This document shows, piece after piece, positions 9,234-17,395 of a stretch of DNA of 52,044 nucleotides. The position numbers and the translations under genes were made by a program. The first letter of the stretch is position 1, and every line of letters starts with the position of its first letter. The stretch comes from Amycolatopsis coloradensis (GTDB lineage Bacteria > Actinomycetota > Actinomycetes > Mycobacteriales > Pseudonocardiaceae): positions 1 to 52,044 of the forward strand of contig NZ_MQUQ01000002.1 in NCBI RefSeq assembly GCF_001953865.1. The letters are read 5' to 3'. Under the pieces are notes generated by a model that was not told the DNA's origin, made no database searches, and worked only from the letters and a program-made list of their open reading frames with translations.

Positions 9234-10673
9234 GTGACCGAACAGACCCTCAGCGCGGACGACAAGTCCGTGCCGGTGCCGGCCGACGCCGGTGACGCCG
9301 GCTACGACAAGGCGCTGAAGCCCCGCCACGTCAACATGATCGCGATCGGCGGCGCCATCGGCACCGGCCTGTTCCTCGGCGCGGGCGGACGGCTCACGCA
9401 GGCGGGCCCGGCGCTGGCGATCGTGTACGCGGTCTGCGGCCTTTTCGCGTTCTTCGTGGTGCGTTCGCTCGGCGAACTCATCCTGTACCGCCCCTCCTCC
9501 GGCGCCTTCGTCTCCTACGCCCGGGAATTCATGGGTGAGAAAGGTGCTTACGTCGCGGGCTGGATGCACTTCCTGAACTGGTCGACGACCGGTATCGCGG
9601 ATATCACCGCGATCGCGCTGTACGCGCATTTCTGGTCCTTCTTCACGCCGATCCCGCAGTGGGTGCTGGCACTCGTCGCGCTCGCGGTGGTGCTGGCGCT
9701 GAACATGGTTTCGGTGAAGCTGTTCGGCGAGATGGAGTTCTGGTTCGCCATCATCAAGGTCGCCGCGCTGGTCACCTTCATGGGGATCGGGATCTTCCTG
9801 CTGGTCACCCAGCAGCCGATCGACGGTCAGGTACCCGGCTTCTCGCTGATCGCCGACAACGGCGGCTTCTTCCCCGCCGGCGTGCTGCCGATGGTGCTGA
9901 TCGTCCAGGGCGTCGTGTTCGCCTACGCCTCGGTGGAGCTGGTCGGCGTCGCCGCCGGTGAGACCGAGAACCCGCGCAAGATCATGCCCAAGGCGATCAA
10001 CTCGATCATGTGGCGGATCGGGATCTTCTACGTCGGCTCGGTGGTCCTGCTGGCGATGCTGATGCCGTGGAGCTCGTACTCGAAGAACGAGAGCCCGTTC
10101 GTCACCGTGCTCTCGCATGTGGGGGTGCCGCAGGCGGGCAACGTGATGAACCTGGTGGTGCTGACGGCGGCGCTGTCCAGCCTGAACTCGGGCCTGTACT
10201 CGACCGGCCGCATCCTGCGGTCGATGTCGCTGGCCGGGTCCGCGCCGAAGTTCACCGGTGTGATGAACAAGAACCACGTGCCCTACGGCGGGATCCTGCT
10301 CACCTCGGCGGTCTGTGTGGTCGGCGTCGGCCTGAACGCCGTCGTGCCGAGCCAGGCCTTCGAGATCGTCCTGAATTTCGCGGCCATCGGCATCCTCGGC
10401 ACCTGGGCGATCATCGTGCTTTCGCATCTGCTGTTCGTGCGCAAGGCGAAGCTCGGCGAGGTCGAGCGCCCGTCGTACCGCCTCCCGTTCTCGCCCTACA
10501 CCGAGATCGCGACGCTGATCTTCCTCGTCACCGTCGTCGTGCTGATGGGCTTCGACGAGACCGGCCGGATCACCCTGTACTGCCTGCCGGCCATCGGGCT
10601 GGCCCTGGTGGCGGGCTGGTTCGGGGTCCGCAAGCGGATCAACATGGACGTCTTCGAGAAGACGAAGCTGTGA
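9234..10673 (+). CDS. ansP: L-asparagine permease, amino acid-polyamine transporter family
   Basis: A 479-residue APC-superfamily transporter with about 12 membrane helices in the cytoplasmic membrane. The start is typical of the AAT/AnsP group: LKPRHVNMIAIGGAIGTGLF (residues about 28-47), then GELILYRPSSGAFVSYAREF (about 82-101). The sequence is closest in feel to actinobacterial AnsP, importing L-asparagine with protons. The GTG start at 9234 lies four bases after the regulator stop. The following asparaginase gene overlaps this stop by 4 bp (GTGA), so uptake and hydrolysis are coupled in one operon. A related Asn/Gln/other amino acid specificity cannot be excluded from sequence alone, but context favours asparagine. 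Confidence 0.9.
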   Translation: MTEQTLSADDKSVPVPADAGDAGYDKALKPRHVNMIAIGGAIGTGLFLGAGGRLTQAGPALAIVYAVCGLFAFFVVRSLGELILYRPSSGAFVSYAREFMGEKGAYVAGWMHFLNWSTTGIADITAIALYAHFWSFFTPIPQWVLALVALAVVLALNMVSVKLFGEMEFWFAIIKVAALVTFMGIGIFLLVTQQPIDGQVPGFSLIADNGGFFPAGVLPMVLIVQGVVFAYASVELVGVAAGETENPRKIMPKAINSIMWRIGIFYVGSVVLLAMLMPWSSYSKNESPFVTVLSHVGVPQAGNVMNLVVLTAALSSLNSGLYSTGRILRSMSLAGSAPKFTGVMNKNHVPYGGILLTSAVCVVGVGLNAVVPSQAFEIVLNFAAIGILGTWAIIVLSHLLFVRKAKLGEVERPSYRLPFSPYTEIATLIFLVTVVVLMGFDETGRITLYCLPAIGLALVAGWFGVRKRINMDVFEKTKL

Positions 10674-11632
10674 TCCCCGAAATCCGCGTGCCCGCGCACG
10701 AACCGCTGGTGCACCTCCTCCGCGACGGAATGGTCGAGGGGGTGCACCACGGTTCGGCCGTCGTCCTCGCGCCGGACGGCCGCGTGCTGTTCTCCGCAGG
10801 CGACGTCGAGGCGGCGTTCTATCCGCGTTCGGCGGCGAAACCCTTGCAGGCCACCGCGATGGCGCGGCTCGGCGTCGACCTGAGCCCGGCCGGGTTCGCC
10901 GTCGGCACGGCCAGCCACTCGGGTGAGGAGTTCCATCTGACGGAGGTCCTCCGGACGCTGGACGGCGCCGGACTCTCCGCCGAGGACCTGCGGACGCCCG
11001 AAGACCTGCCGTTCGACCCTGTCGAGCGTGACTCCTGGATCGCCTCGGGACGGACGGCTTCGAGGTTGGCGCACAACTGTTCCGGCAAGCACGCCGCGAT
11101 GCTCGCGACCTGCCGCCGGTCCGAGTGGTCCACAAAGGACTACCTGGATCCGGGGCACCCGTTGCAGCGCGCGATCGCGGAGTCCGTCGAAGAGCTGACG
11201 GGACAACGAATCCCGAAGGTCGCCGTCGACGGTTGCGGCGCTCCCCTGTTCGCGGTCTCGCTGCGCGGTCTCGCCGCGGCCGTCGGGAAGATCGCCGCCG
11301 CGGCGCCGGGAACCCCGGAAGGTCTCGTGGCCGAAGGGATCCGGAAGCATCCGGAACTGGTCGCCGGCACCCGCCGCGACGTCACCGCGCTGATGCGCGC
11401 GGTTCCCGGCCTGATCGCCAAGGACGGTTTCGAAGCCGTCCAGGTCGCCGCCCTGCCGGACGGCACGGCGATCGCGATCAAGATCGCCGACGGCGGTGAC
11501 CGCGCCCGGCAGCCGGTGCTCGCCGCCGCGCTCGCCCTGTGCGGCGTCGATCCGGAAGTGCTGAAGCCCTTCACCGGGACCCCCGGCCTGCGTGTGGCGG
11601 GCACGCTCGCCGAAGTCCGACTGGCAGCCTGA
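10670..11632 (+). CDS. L-asparaginase II (PF06089, Rhizobium-type)
   Basis: A 320-residue cytoplasmic asparaginase of the thermolabile Rhizobium-etli-like class, unrelated to E. coli AnsA/B. It converts asparagine to aspartate and ammonia. Visible family residues: the Ser/Lys pair in RSAAKPLQ (about residues 52-59), the Ser in ASHSGE (about 82-87), and the Cys-Lys and Cys motifs NCSGKHAAML (about 137-146) and DGCGAP (about 189-194), which form the metal site in characterised members. All expected residues are present. The GTG start at 10670 overlaps the ansP stop as GTGA. A short stub that resembles aspartate ammonia-lyase follows directly. Confidence 0.93.
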   Translation: MIPEIRVPAHEPLVHLLRDGMVEGVHHGSAVVLAPDGRVLFSAGDVEAAFYPRSAAKPLQATAMARLGVDLSPAGFAVGTASHSGEEFHLTEVLRTLDGAGLSAEDLRTPEDLPFDPVERDSWIASGRTASRLAHNCSGKHAAMLATCRRSEWSTKDYLDPGHPLQRAIAESVEELTGQRIPKVAVDGCGAPLFAVSLRGLAAAVGKIAAAAPGTPEGLVAEGIRKHPELVAGTRRDVTALMRAVPGLIAKDGFEAVQVAALPDGTAIAIKIADGGDRARQPVLAAALALCGVDPEVLKPFTGTPGLRVAGTLAEVRLAA

Positions 11633-11640
11633 GGAGCCTT

Positions 11641-11700
11641 GTGATGCACCGCGTGGAACACGATCCGCTGGGAGACAAGACGCTCGCGCGGCTTCGGTGA
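11641..11700 (+). pseudogene. probable stub of aspartate ammonia-lyase (aspA)
   Basis: Directly after the asparaginase stop, GAGGAG precedes GTG-ATG and a 20-codon frame reading MHRVEHDPLGDKTLARLR and then stop. The first dozen residues strongly recall the N-terminus of aspartate ammonia-lyase (family pattern R-x-EHD-x-LGD/E). The expected lyase (about 460 residues) is missing. In another frame, codons at about 11680-11743 read VTGPAGRYRA then stop, which could be the fused 3' end after an internal deletion (weak inference). In many actinobacteria asparaginase and AspA act in sequence, giving fumarate; here that last step seems lost from this locus. Confidence 0.5.
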
Positions 11701-11742
11701 CCGGACCAGCGGGGCGGTACCGGGCGGTCTGCCCCGCGCCAT

Positions 11743-11785
11743 GAAAGCGTCCTTCATTGCGAAATTCGCAATGAAGGACGCTTTC
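11743..11785. terminator. 21-bp perfect stem palindrome
   Basis: Arms of 21 bp (GAAAGCGTCCTTCATTGCGAA and complement) flank a single A. It closes the asparagine operon and precedes the CocE-like gene. It shares the TGAAGG...CTTTC core with other palindromes in this window (13490, 19040, 33039, 36839). Confidence 0.7.
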
Positions 11786-11831
11786 CTTTCAGGCAGCCGC
11801 GGGTCCACCCGGGTACGGTCGCAAGCGGAAG

Positions 11832-13475
11832 GTGATCGTCCGCACGAAAGGCGGCCCAGGCGTGCTCGACCGACTCCTCGACCGGTTCCTCGGCCTCCCT
11901 CCGGCCGAAGGCCCCGCTCCCTCGGTGACCAAGGCGATCCCCGTCCCGATGCCCGACGGCGTCCGGCTCCTGGCCGACCGCTACGCCGTTCCCGGCGACG
12001 AGCCCCGGCCGGTGGTGCTGATCCGCACTCCGTACGGCCGGAAGGGCCTGATGGGCAAGATCTTCGGGGAGACGTTCGCCCGTCACGGCTTGCAGACGGT
12101 CCTCCAGAGCACTCGCGGGACCTTCGGCTCCGGCGGCGAGTTCCGGCCGTTCCACCTGGAGAAGGAGGACGGCCTCGCCACCGTCGCCTGGCTGCGCGAG
12201 CAGCCGTGGTGCGACGGCCGGGTCGCGATGGCGGGCGCGAGCTACCTCGGTCACACGCAATGGGCGGTCGCGCCGTATCTCGATGAACCCCTCGAAGCAC
12301 TGTGTCTCGGCGTCACCGCGTCGGAGTTCGTCTCGACCTTCTATCCCGGCGGCATCCTCGCGGTCGACAACATGGTCTCGTGGTCGGCGCTGATCGGCCG
12401 CCAGGAAGGCCGGTTCGCCGGTCTGCCGAACCCGTGGCAAACGAAGAAGACCCGCGCGGCCATGGCGCATCTGCCCGTTTCCGGCGCGGACGTGACGGCC
12501 ATCGGCAAGCAGGTGCGGTTCCTCCAGGACGTCTCCGGGCACGCCGAACCCGGCGACGACTTCTGGGCGCCGGCGGATCACAGCGCCGAGGTCGCCGCGC
12601 TGCGGACCCCGGTGACCATGGTGACCGGCTGGTACGACCTGTTCATCTCCGCCCAGCTGCGTGACTTCAAGGAACTCGCCGCCGCCGGACGTGCACCACG
12701 GATCACCATCGGCCCGTGGGCACACGGCGAGCCCGCCAGCCTGAAGACCCTGCTGACCGACCAGATCGGCTTCCTGTCGGCCCATCTCCTCGGCGACACC
12801 GCCCCACTGCGCCAAGCCCCGGTGCGGCTGTTCCTCCAGGGTGCCGGACGCTGGCTGGACTTCGAAAGCTGGCCGCCGGAATCCGCCGCCACCCCGTATT
12901 TCCTGCGCCCCGGCGGGCTTTCCCCCGCCGAACCGGTCGAGTCGAAACCCGGGACGTTCACCTTCGACCCGGCCGATCCGACCCCGTCCGTCGGCGGTCC
13001 GCTGCTCTCGGGCGTGCAGAAACAGCGCGACAACAAGGCCGTCGAGGAGCGTCGGGACGTGCTGCTCTTCACCGGTGACCGGCTGAAGCGCGACCTCGAC
13101 GTCATCGGAGAGATCTCCGCGCTGGTGCACGTGCGGACCGACCTCGGCCACGGCGACGTCTTCGTCCGGCTGTGCGATGTGGACGGCCGCGGTGTCTCCC
13201 GCAACGTCACCGACGGCATCCTCCGCCTGCGCCCCGGCAACCCCGAGTCCGATGTGGACGGTGTGGTCGCGGCCGAGGTCCACCTCGACCCGACGGCGTA
13301 CCGGTTCCGGCGCGGGCACCGGCTGCGGCTCCAGATCGCGGGCGGCGCGTTCCCCCGCTTCGCCCGCAACCACGGCACCGGCGAGCGGGTTTTCACCGCG
13401 GTGGACGGAAAACCCGCGCGGTTCGAGATCTTCCACGACCCCGCGCGGCCTTCCCGGATCACGCTGCCGTGTTGA
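11832..13475 (+). CDS. CocE/NonD family hydrolase (S15-like acyl esterase/peptidase)
   Basis: A protein of up to 547 residues with the CocE/NonD layout: an alpha/beta hydrolase domain, then a jelly-roll C-terminal domain typical of X-Pro dipeptidyl peptidase relatives. The nucleophile region is VAMAGASYLGHTQW (about residues 135-148), with G-x-S-Y. Just before it come RGTFGSGGEFRPFHLEKEDG (about 95-114) and WLREQPWCDGRVAMAG, both family hallmarks. HGEPASLK-type sequence after GPWAHGE (about 295-301) probably gives the catalytic His. The last 200 residues form the galactose-binding-like domain. The start may instead be GTG 11862 (MLDRLLDRFLGLPPAEG), which follows AAAGGCGG. Substrate unknown: ester or amide bonds. 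Confidence 0.88.
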   Translation: MIVRTKGGPGVLDRLLDRFLGLPPAEGPAPSVTKAIPVPMPDGVRLLADRYAVPGDEPRPVVLIRTPYGRKGLMGKIFGETFARHGLQTVLQSTRGTFGSGGEFRPFHLEKEDGLATVAWLREQPWCDGRVAMAGASYLGHTQWAVAPYLDEPLEALCLGVTASEFVSTFYPGGILAVDNMVSWSALIGRQEGRFAGLPNPWQTKKTRAAMAHLPVSGADVTAIGKQVRFLQDVSGHAEPGDDFWAPADHSAEVAALRTPVTMVTGWYDLFISAQLRDFKELAAAGRAPRITIGPWAHGEPASLKTLLTDQIGFLSAHLLGDTAPLRQAPVRLFLQGAGRWLDFESWPPESAATPYFLRPGGLSPAEPVESKPGTFTFDPADPTPSVGGPLLSGVQKQRDNKAVEERRDVLLFTGDRLKRDLDVIGEISALVHVRTDLGHGDVFVRLCDVDGRGVSRNVTDGILRLRPGNPESDVDGVVAAEVHLDPTAYRFRRGHRLRLQIAGGAFPRFARNHGTGERVFTAVDGKPARFEIFHDPARPSRITLPC

Positions 13476-13489
13476 CGGGCGGGATCTGT

Positions 13490-13542
13490 GTCGCGAAAGC
13501 CACTTTCGGGACGTCTGATGTCCCGAAAGTGGCTTTCGCGAC
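13490..13542. terminator. 23-bp perfect stem, 7-nt loop
   Basis: Arms start GTCGCGAAAGCCACTTTCGG and pair without mismatch around GTCTGAT. It lies between two convergent genes (CocE-like, plus; phosphoesterase, minus) and could end both transcripts. Confidence 0.75.
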
Positions 13543-13589
13543 ACCACTCAAGACCCGGCGAGCACCACGCCACCTCGCCTGACTCCTCG

Positions 13590-14351
13590 TCAGGCCGGGA
13601 CCACCCGCTGGTGCGTGGTCAGCCTGCCGTCGTCGTGCAGCACGTGGAACAGCAGCGACGGCGGCAGGTCGTAGTCGACCGGCCCGCCTTCCGCCCACGG
13701 CCGGAGACCGTTCTCCTCCCACGGGAACAGGATGCTTGACCCGACCGAGGGCGCCGACCGCAGCGGCACCCCCGCGAACGTGGTCGACGCCCCTGCGTGG
13801 ACGTGCCCGCAGAGCAGGGCCACCACTCGCGGATGGCGGGCGAGCACGTCGGCGAGCCTGTCCTCGCCGTACTGCCGCATCGCGTCCACCAACGGCAGGC
13901 CGAGCGTGACCGGCGGATGGTGGAAGGCGAGGAAGGCGGGACCGTCGCCGTCGGCGAGAACACCGTCCAGCCAGGCCATGGTCTCGTCGTCGAACTGCCC
14001 GTCCGGTTTGCCGGGGATGCTCGAGTCGGCCATGACGAAAGTGACGTCGCCGACGGTGCACACCTCGTTGACCGGCCCGTCGTCCGGCCCCTGGCCGAGC
14101 AGCCCTTCGCGGAACGGGCCACGTTCGTCGTGGTTTCCGGGGCAGGTGAAGAGCGGGACGTCGGTCTTGAACAGTTCGGCCGCGCGCCGGTATTCCTCGA
14201 TCGTGCCGTGGTCGGCGATGTCGCCGGTCACGAGGATCGCGTCGACCGGTGTCGCCAGGTTCTCCAGGTACCGCATGACCCGGGCGGTGCGTTCGTCGGC
14301 GCGTTCCCCGCCGTCGAGATGGTTGTCGCTCAGATGTGCCGTCACGAACAT
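13590..14351 (-). CDS. metallophosphoesterase, class III cyclic nucleotide phosphodiesterase type
   Basis: A 253-residue calcineurin-like phosphoesterase. The metal-binding blocks are all present in order: LSDNHLD (D-x-H, about residues 8-14), VTGDIADHG (about 41-49), CPGNHDERG (about 70-78), AFHHPPVT (about 142-149) and LLCGHVHAG (about 180-188). This matches CpdA/Rv0805-type enzymes that act on cyclic nucleotides or other phosphodiesters. It is downstream of a GntR-type regulator with a 4-base gap, on the same strand, so the two form an operon. The real substrate is unknown; the neighbour across the divergent promoter is a PLP enzyme. Confidence 0.9.
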   Translation of the reverse strand: MFVTAHLSDNHLDGGERADERTARVMRYLENLATPVDAILVTGDIADHGTIEEYRRAAELFKTDVPLFTCPGNHDERGPFREGLLGQGPDDGPVNEVCTVGDVTFVMADSSIPGKPDGQFDDETMAWLDGVLADGDGPAFLAFHHPPVTLGLPLVDAMRQYGEDRLADVLARHPRVVALLCGHVHAGASTTFAGVPLRSAPSVGSSILFPWEENGLRPWAEGGPVDYDLPPSLLFHVLHDDGRLTTHQRVVPA

Positions 14352-14355
14352 CGTG

Positions 14356-14985
14356 TCACTCCGTGTTTTCCAGATATGCCAGCGTTTTCACCCAGTTCCG
14401 CACGAGCAGCTCCGCTGCCCTCGCGAGGTCGGAGACGCGGATCGCCTCGGCGATCCCGCGGTGCTCGTCGATACTCTCCAGCGAGCGCTCGGCGCCACCG
14501 AAATAGCAGGTGTCGTAGCGCTTCAGGAGCGGTTTGGTCTGCTCGATCAGACGCAGCAGATGCGGATTCGTGCACCGGGAGAGCAACAGCGAGTGCCAGC
14601 GATCGTCCAAAGTGGACAACTCGCCGCCCCGTTCGAGCTCCGTGGTCATCTCCGCGGTGATCCGGTCCAGTCCGCCGGTGAGCCCGGCGAGGTCCTGCGG
14701 CGCACTCCAGCGCAACGCGAGCGATTCCAGTTCCGCGACGAGCGGATACAGCCGCCGGGCCTCTTCGGGGTCGAACGGCGGCACGAGGAAACCACGACCC
14801 GGCGCCGACACCAGCAGGCCGCGATCGGCCAGCCCGATCAGTGCCTCGCGCAGCGGCGTCCGGCTGACGCCCAGCTCGCGGGCGAGATGCACCTCGTTGA
14901 TCCGGCTGTCCGCGGCGATCCGGCCGTCGAACACACGGGCGGTGATCTCCTCCGTGAGGTCACGCCGGAGCAGGTTCCTCGTCAT
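14356..14985 (-). CDS. GntR-family regulator with FCD domain
   Basis: A 209-residue repressor-type protein. The winged helix covers about residues 5-70 (LTEEITARVFDGRIAADSRI, EVHLARELGVSRTPLREALI, GLLVSAPGRGFLV) and the FCD domain about 80-205, with the typical ERSLESIDEHRGIAEAI metal/ligand region. It heads an operon with the metallophosphoesterase and is divergent from a class V aminotransferase-like gene, with only 46 bp between the starts. That gap holds TGCATGCA and the near-palindrome ACTGTATTCAGT, the likely shared operator. Its ligand is not predictable. Confidence 0.9.
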   Translation of the reverse strand: MTRNLLRRDLTEEITARVFDGRIAADSRINEVHLARELGVSRTPLREALIGLADRGLLVSAPGRGFLVPPFDPEEARRLYPLVAELESLALRWSAPQDLAGLTGGLDRITAEMTTELERGGELSTLDDRWHSLLLSRCTNPHLLRLIEQTKPLLKRYDTCYFGGAERSLESIDEHRGIAEAIRVSDLARAAELLVRNWVKTLAYLENTE

Positions 14986-15031
14986 GCGCTCAGTATTGCA
15001 TGCACTTCGGTCGTACTGTATTCAGTTAGAA
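14986..15031. promoter_or_regulatory. divergent promoter/operator region
   Basis: The 46-bp gap between the GntR gene and the PLP-enzyme gene contains TTGCATGCA and, 21 bp on, ACTGTATTCAGT, whose outer bases (ACTG..AT..CAGT) are self-complementary at 10 of 12. TACTGT within it can serve as a -10 for the plus-strand gene, giving a very short leader. Confidence 0.45.
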
Positions 15032-16219
15032 GTGACAAGCATTCAGGACTTCGACGTCAACCGCGCCCGTGCCGAAACGCCGGGTTGCGCGGAAGTGGTC
15101 CACCTCAACAACGCCGGATCGTCGCTCCCGCCAGCACGGGTGACCGACACCGTCGTCGACTACCTGCGCGAAGAAGCCCTGATCGGGGGTTATGAGCAGG
15201 CCGCGGCGACCGTGGAGCGGCACGAAGGCGTCTACGCTTCGGCCGCGCGGCTCATCGGCGCGGAACCCGACGACATCGCGCTGACCGACAACGCGACCCG
15301 GTCGTGGCAGGCGATCTTCTACGCGCTGCCGTTCACCGCGGGAGACCGGATCCTGACGGCGAAGTCCGAGTACGCGAGCAACGTCATCTCCTACCTTCAG
15401 CTCGCGAAGCGCACGGGCGCCGTGGTCGAGGTGGTCGAGAACGACGAGTCAGGACAGCTGGACGTCGAGGACTTGAAACGCCGGATCGACGGCGACGTCA
15501 AGCTGATCGCCGTCTCCCACGTGCCCACGCAGGGCGGGCTGGTGAATCCCGCCGAGGAGATCGGCGCGGTCGCGCGCGAGGCCGGGATCCCGTTCCTGCT
15601 GGACGCCTGCCAGAGTGCCGGCCAGATCGATCTCGACGTCACGCGCCTGAACTGCGACGCGCTCAGCGTGACCGGCCGCAAATATCTGCGCGGGCCACGC
15701 GGCACCGGGTTCCTCTACGCGCACCCTCGCCTGCGCGAGCGCCTCGAGCCCGCGATGCTCGACCTGCACTCCGCGGCGTGGACCGCGCCCGAGACCTACC
15801 GAGTCGATACGACGGCGAAGATGTTCGAGGTCTGGGAACGTGATCACGCCGCGGTGCACGGACTCGGCGCGGCGATCGACTACGCCCTCGAATGGGGCAT
15901 GCCCGCCATCGAAGCCCGCGTCGCCGCGCTCGCGGCGAAACTGCGCGACGCGCTCCGCGAAATCCCTGGCGTCCAGATCCACGACCAGGGCGCGCGGCAA
16001 TGCGGGATCGTCACGTTCAGCGTCGAGAAAACGCCATCGCAAGAAGTGAAACAGCATTTGGCGGCGGCCAAGATCAACGTCAGCGTCGTGGAAGCGACGT
16101 CAGCCCAGTTCGACTTCGCCGCACGCGGACTGCCGTCGATGGTCCGGTCGTCGGTGCACTACTTCAACACCGAAGACGAAATCGCGCTCCTCGTGGGCGA
16201 AGTCGGGAAACTGGCCTAA
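15032..16219 (+). CDS. PLP-dependent class V aminotransferase-fold enzyme
   Basis: A 395-residue fold-type I enzyme related to cysteine desulfurases, selenocysteine lyases and isopenicillin-N-epimerase-like proteins. The N-terminus HLNNAGSSLPPARVTDTVVD (about residues 23-42) is the substrate-entry motif of this group. The PLP Lys is K217 in VTGRKYLRGPRGTGFLY, and the cofactor-binding Asp/Gln pair is in FLLDACQSAGQ (about 188-198). GTG 15032 is chosen because upstream codons run into the divergent regulator's promoter. The stop overlaps the convergent membrane protein gene by 4 bp (CTAA). No Fe-S (SUF) partner is near, so the reaction is open. Confidence 0.87.
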   Translation: MTSIQDFDVNRARAETPGCAEVVHLNNAGSSLPPARVTDTVVDYLREEALIGGYEQAAATVERHEGVYASAARLIGAEPDDIALTDNATRSWQAIFYALPFTAGDRILTAKSEYASNVISYLQLAKRTGAVVEVVENDESGQLDVEDLKRRIDGDVKLIAVSHVPTQGGLVNPAEEIGAVAREAGIPFLLDACQSAGQIDLDVTRLNCDALSVTGRKYLRGPRGTGFLYAHPRLRERLEPAMLDLHSAAWTAPETYRVDTTAKMFEVWERDHAAVHGLGAAIDYALEWGMPAIEARVAALAAKLRDALREIPGVQIHDQGARQCGIVTFSVEKTPSQEVKQHLAAAKINVSVVEATSAQFDFAARGLPSMVRSSVHYFNTEDEIALLVGEVGKLA

Positions 16220-16707
16220 CGGCGCGAAAGCGCGGACTCGGACGACGGGGCGTACGGCAGCCCCGTCGTCTTCGCCCGCATGCCCAGCACGAGTGCCTCG
16301 CCCAGCAGGCTGACGCCGATCGACAGCGTCACCGGCCTCGCGTCGGGATGCGCCCCGGCCATGGTGGCCAGGAAACCGATCCCGAAGTTCACCAGCAGCG
16401 ACAGCACCCAGACCCCGAACGTCCAGCCGGTGTAGCGCAGCCACAGCACGCCGTCGCGCTCGAACAGCTTCGTGGTGGCGGCACGCACCGCACCGAGACC
16501 GCAGCCGACCGCGGAGCCCAGCACGAGCCAGAGACCGTCCGTGAAGGTGAAGGCGTCGAGCTTGGTCAGGCCGTAGACCCCGAATCCGAGCAGGATCACC
16601 GGCGCTCCGAAGACATCCCGGGCGACCAGTGGTTCCCCGCGCAGCCTTCGCACGACGATCGCGATCACCACGGCGACAGCCAGCGCGATCAGCAACCAGG
16701 TCCTCAT
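16216..16707 (-). CDS. small integral membrane protein, function unknown
   Basis: 163 residues with an N-terminal membrane segment (WLLIALAVAVVIAIVV) and three or four more hydrophobic stretches (about residues 30-50, 58-75, 95-120, 125-145). The layout, with RRLRGEPLVARDVF after helix 1, recalls CcdC/DUF1453-like membrane proteins, but I am not sure of the family. Its start is next to a region with two operator-like boxes shared with a divergent TetR gene, so it is the likely regulated target of that TetR protein. Its stop overlaps the PLP-enzyme stop by 4 bp. Confidence 0.75.
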   Translation of the reverse strand: MRTWLLIALAVAVVIAIVVRRLRGEPLVARDVFGAPVILLGFGVYGLTKLDAFTFTDGLWLVLGSAVGCGLGAVRAATTKLFERDGVLWLRYTGWTFGVWVLSLLVNFGIGFLATMAGAHPDARPVTLSIGVSLLGEALVLGMRAKTTGLPYAPSSESALSRR

Positions 16708-16721
16708 GAACTCCCCCTTTG

Positions 16722-16760
16722 TAGCATGACTATGCCAAATAAAATAGCAAGGTCATGCTA
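16722..16760. promoter_or_regulatory. paired 16-bp TetR-type operator boxes
   Basis: TAGCATGACTATGCCA (16722-16737) and, on the other strand, TAGCATGACCTTGCTA (16760-16745) match at 13 of 16 bases. The AT-rich bases between them (AAATAAAA) suit opposed -10 elements for the divergent membrane-protein and TetR genes. This is a strong autoregulation layout. Confidence 0.7.
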
Positions 16761-16770
16761 TAAAGGCAAC

Positions 16771-17376
16771 GTGCCCAAGATCGTCGATCCCGAGGCCCGC
16801 CGCCTGGAGATAGCCGAAGCCGTCTTCCGCGTGATCCAGCGGGACGGCCTGCCGCAGGCGTCGCTCAGGAGCGTGGCCGACGAGGCCGGCCTGGCGATCG
16901 GTTCGGTGCGGCACTATTTCAAGGGGCACGACGAGTTGATCGTGTTCGCCATGCGCTCGCTGAGCGACCGGCTCGTGGCGAGGTTGCTGGGGCACCTCCC
17001 GGACCTGCTCGACCCCGCGACACCACGCTCGCGACGGCAGGAACTCACCGAAACACTGCTCGGCGAACTGCTGCCGCTCACCGAACAGACCCGGGCCGAA
17101 ACCGACGTCTGGCTGGCGTTCACGGCCGCCGCGAAGAACCGCCCGGATCTCGCCGAGGAAGCCGCTCGCACGTACGACGGGGTCCGCTCACTCGTCCGAA
17201 GGGTGCTTGAGGGCGCGCATGGGGCGGGCGGCCTGCTCGACGGCCTGGACCTGGCCGTCGAGACCGAACGGCTGGCCGCGCTGCTGGACGGTCTCGCCCT
17301 GTCGGCGGGCCGGACCACGCCGGAACTGATGCGAACGGTGCTCCGGCGGCATCTGGAGACCCTGCGGGCGACCTGA
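16771..17376 (+). CDS. TetR-family regulator
   Basis: 201 residues. The N-terminal helix-turn-helix domain (residues about 5-55) reads EIAEAVFRVIQRDGLPQASL, RSVADEAGLAIGSVRHYFKG; the rest is the ligand domain (TetR_C-like, with LTEQTRAETDVWLAFTAAAK near 110). It is close in style to BetI/PfmR-like TetR proteins. The GTG at 16771 is chosen because AAAGG (16762-16766) lies just upstream and the codons before it run into the operator. Divergent membrane-protein gene at 16707 is the likely target through the two boxes at 16722-16760. Confidence 0.9.
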   Translation: MPKIVDPEARRLEIAEAVFRVIQRDGLPQASLRSVADEAGLAIGSVRHYFKGHDELIVFAMRSLSDRLVARLLGHLPDLLDPATPRSRRQELTETLLGELLPLTEQTRAETDVWLAFTAAAKNRPDLAEEAARTYDGVRSLVRRVLEGAHGAGGLLDGLDLAVETERLAALLDGLALSAGRTTPELMRTVLRRHLETLRAT

Positions 17377-17395
17377 ATCGCGGTACGGTTTCCTC

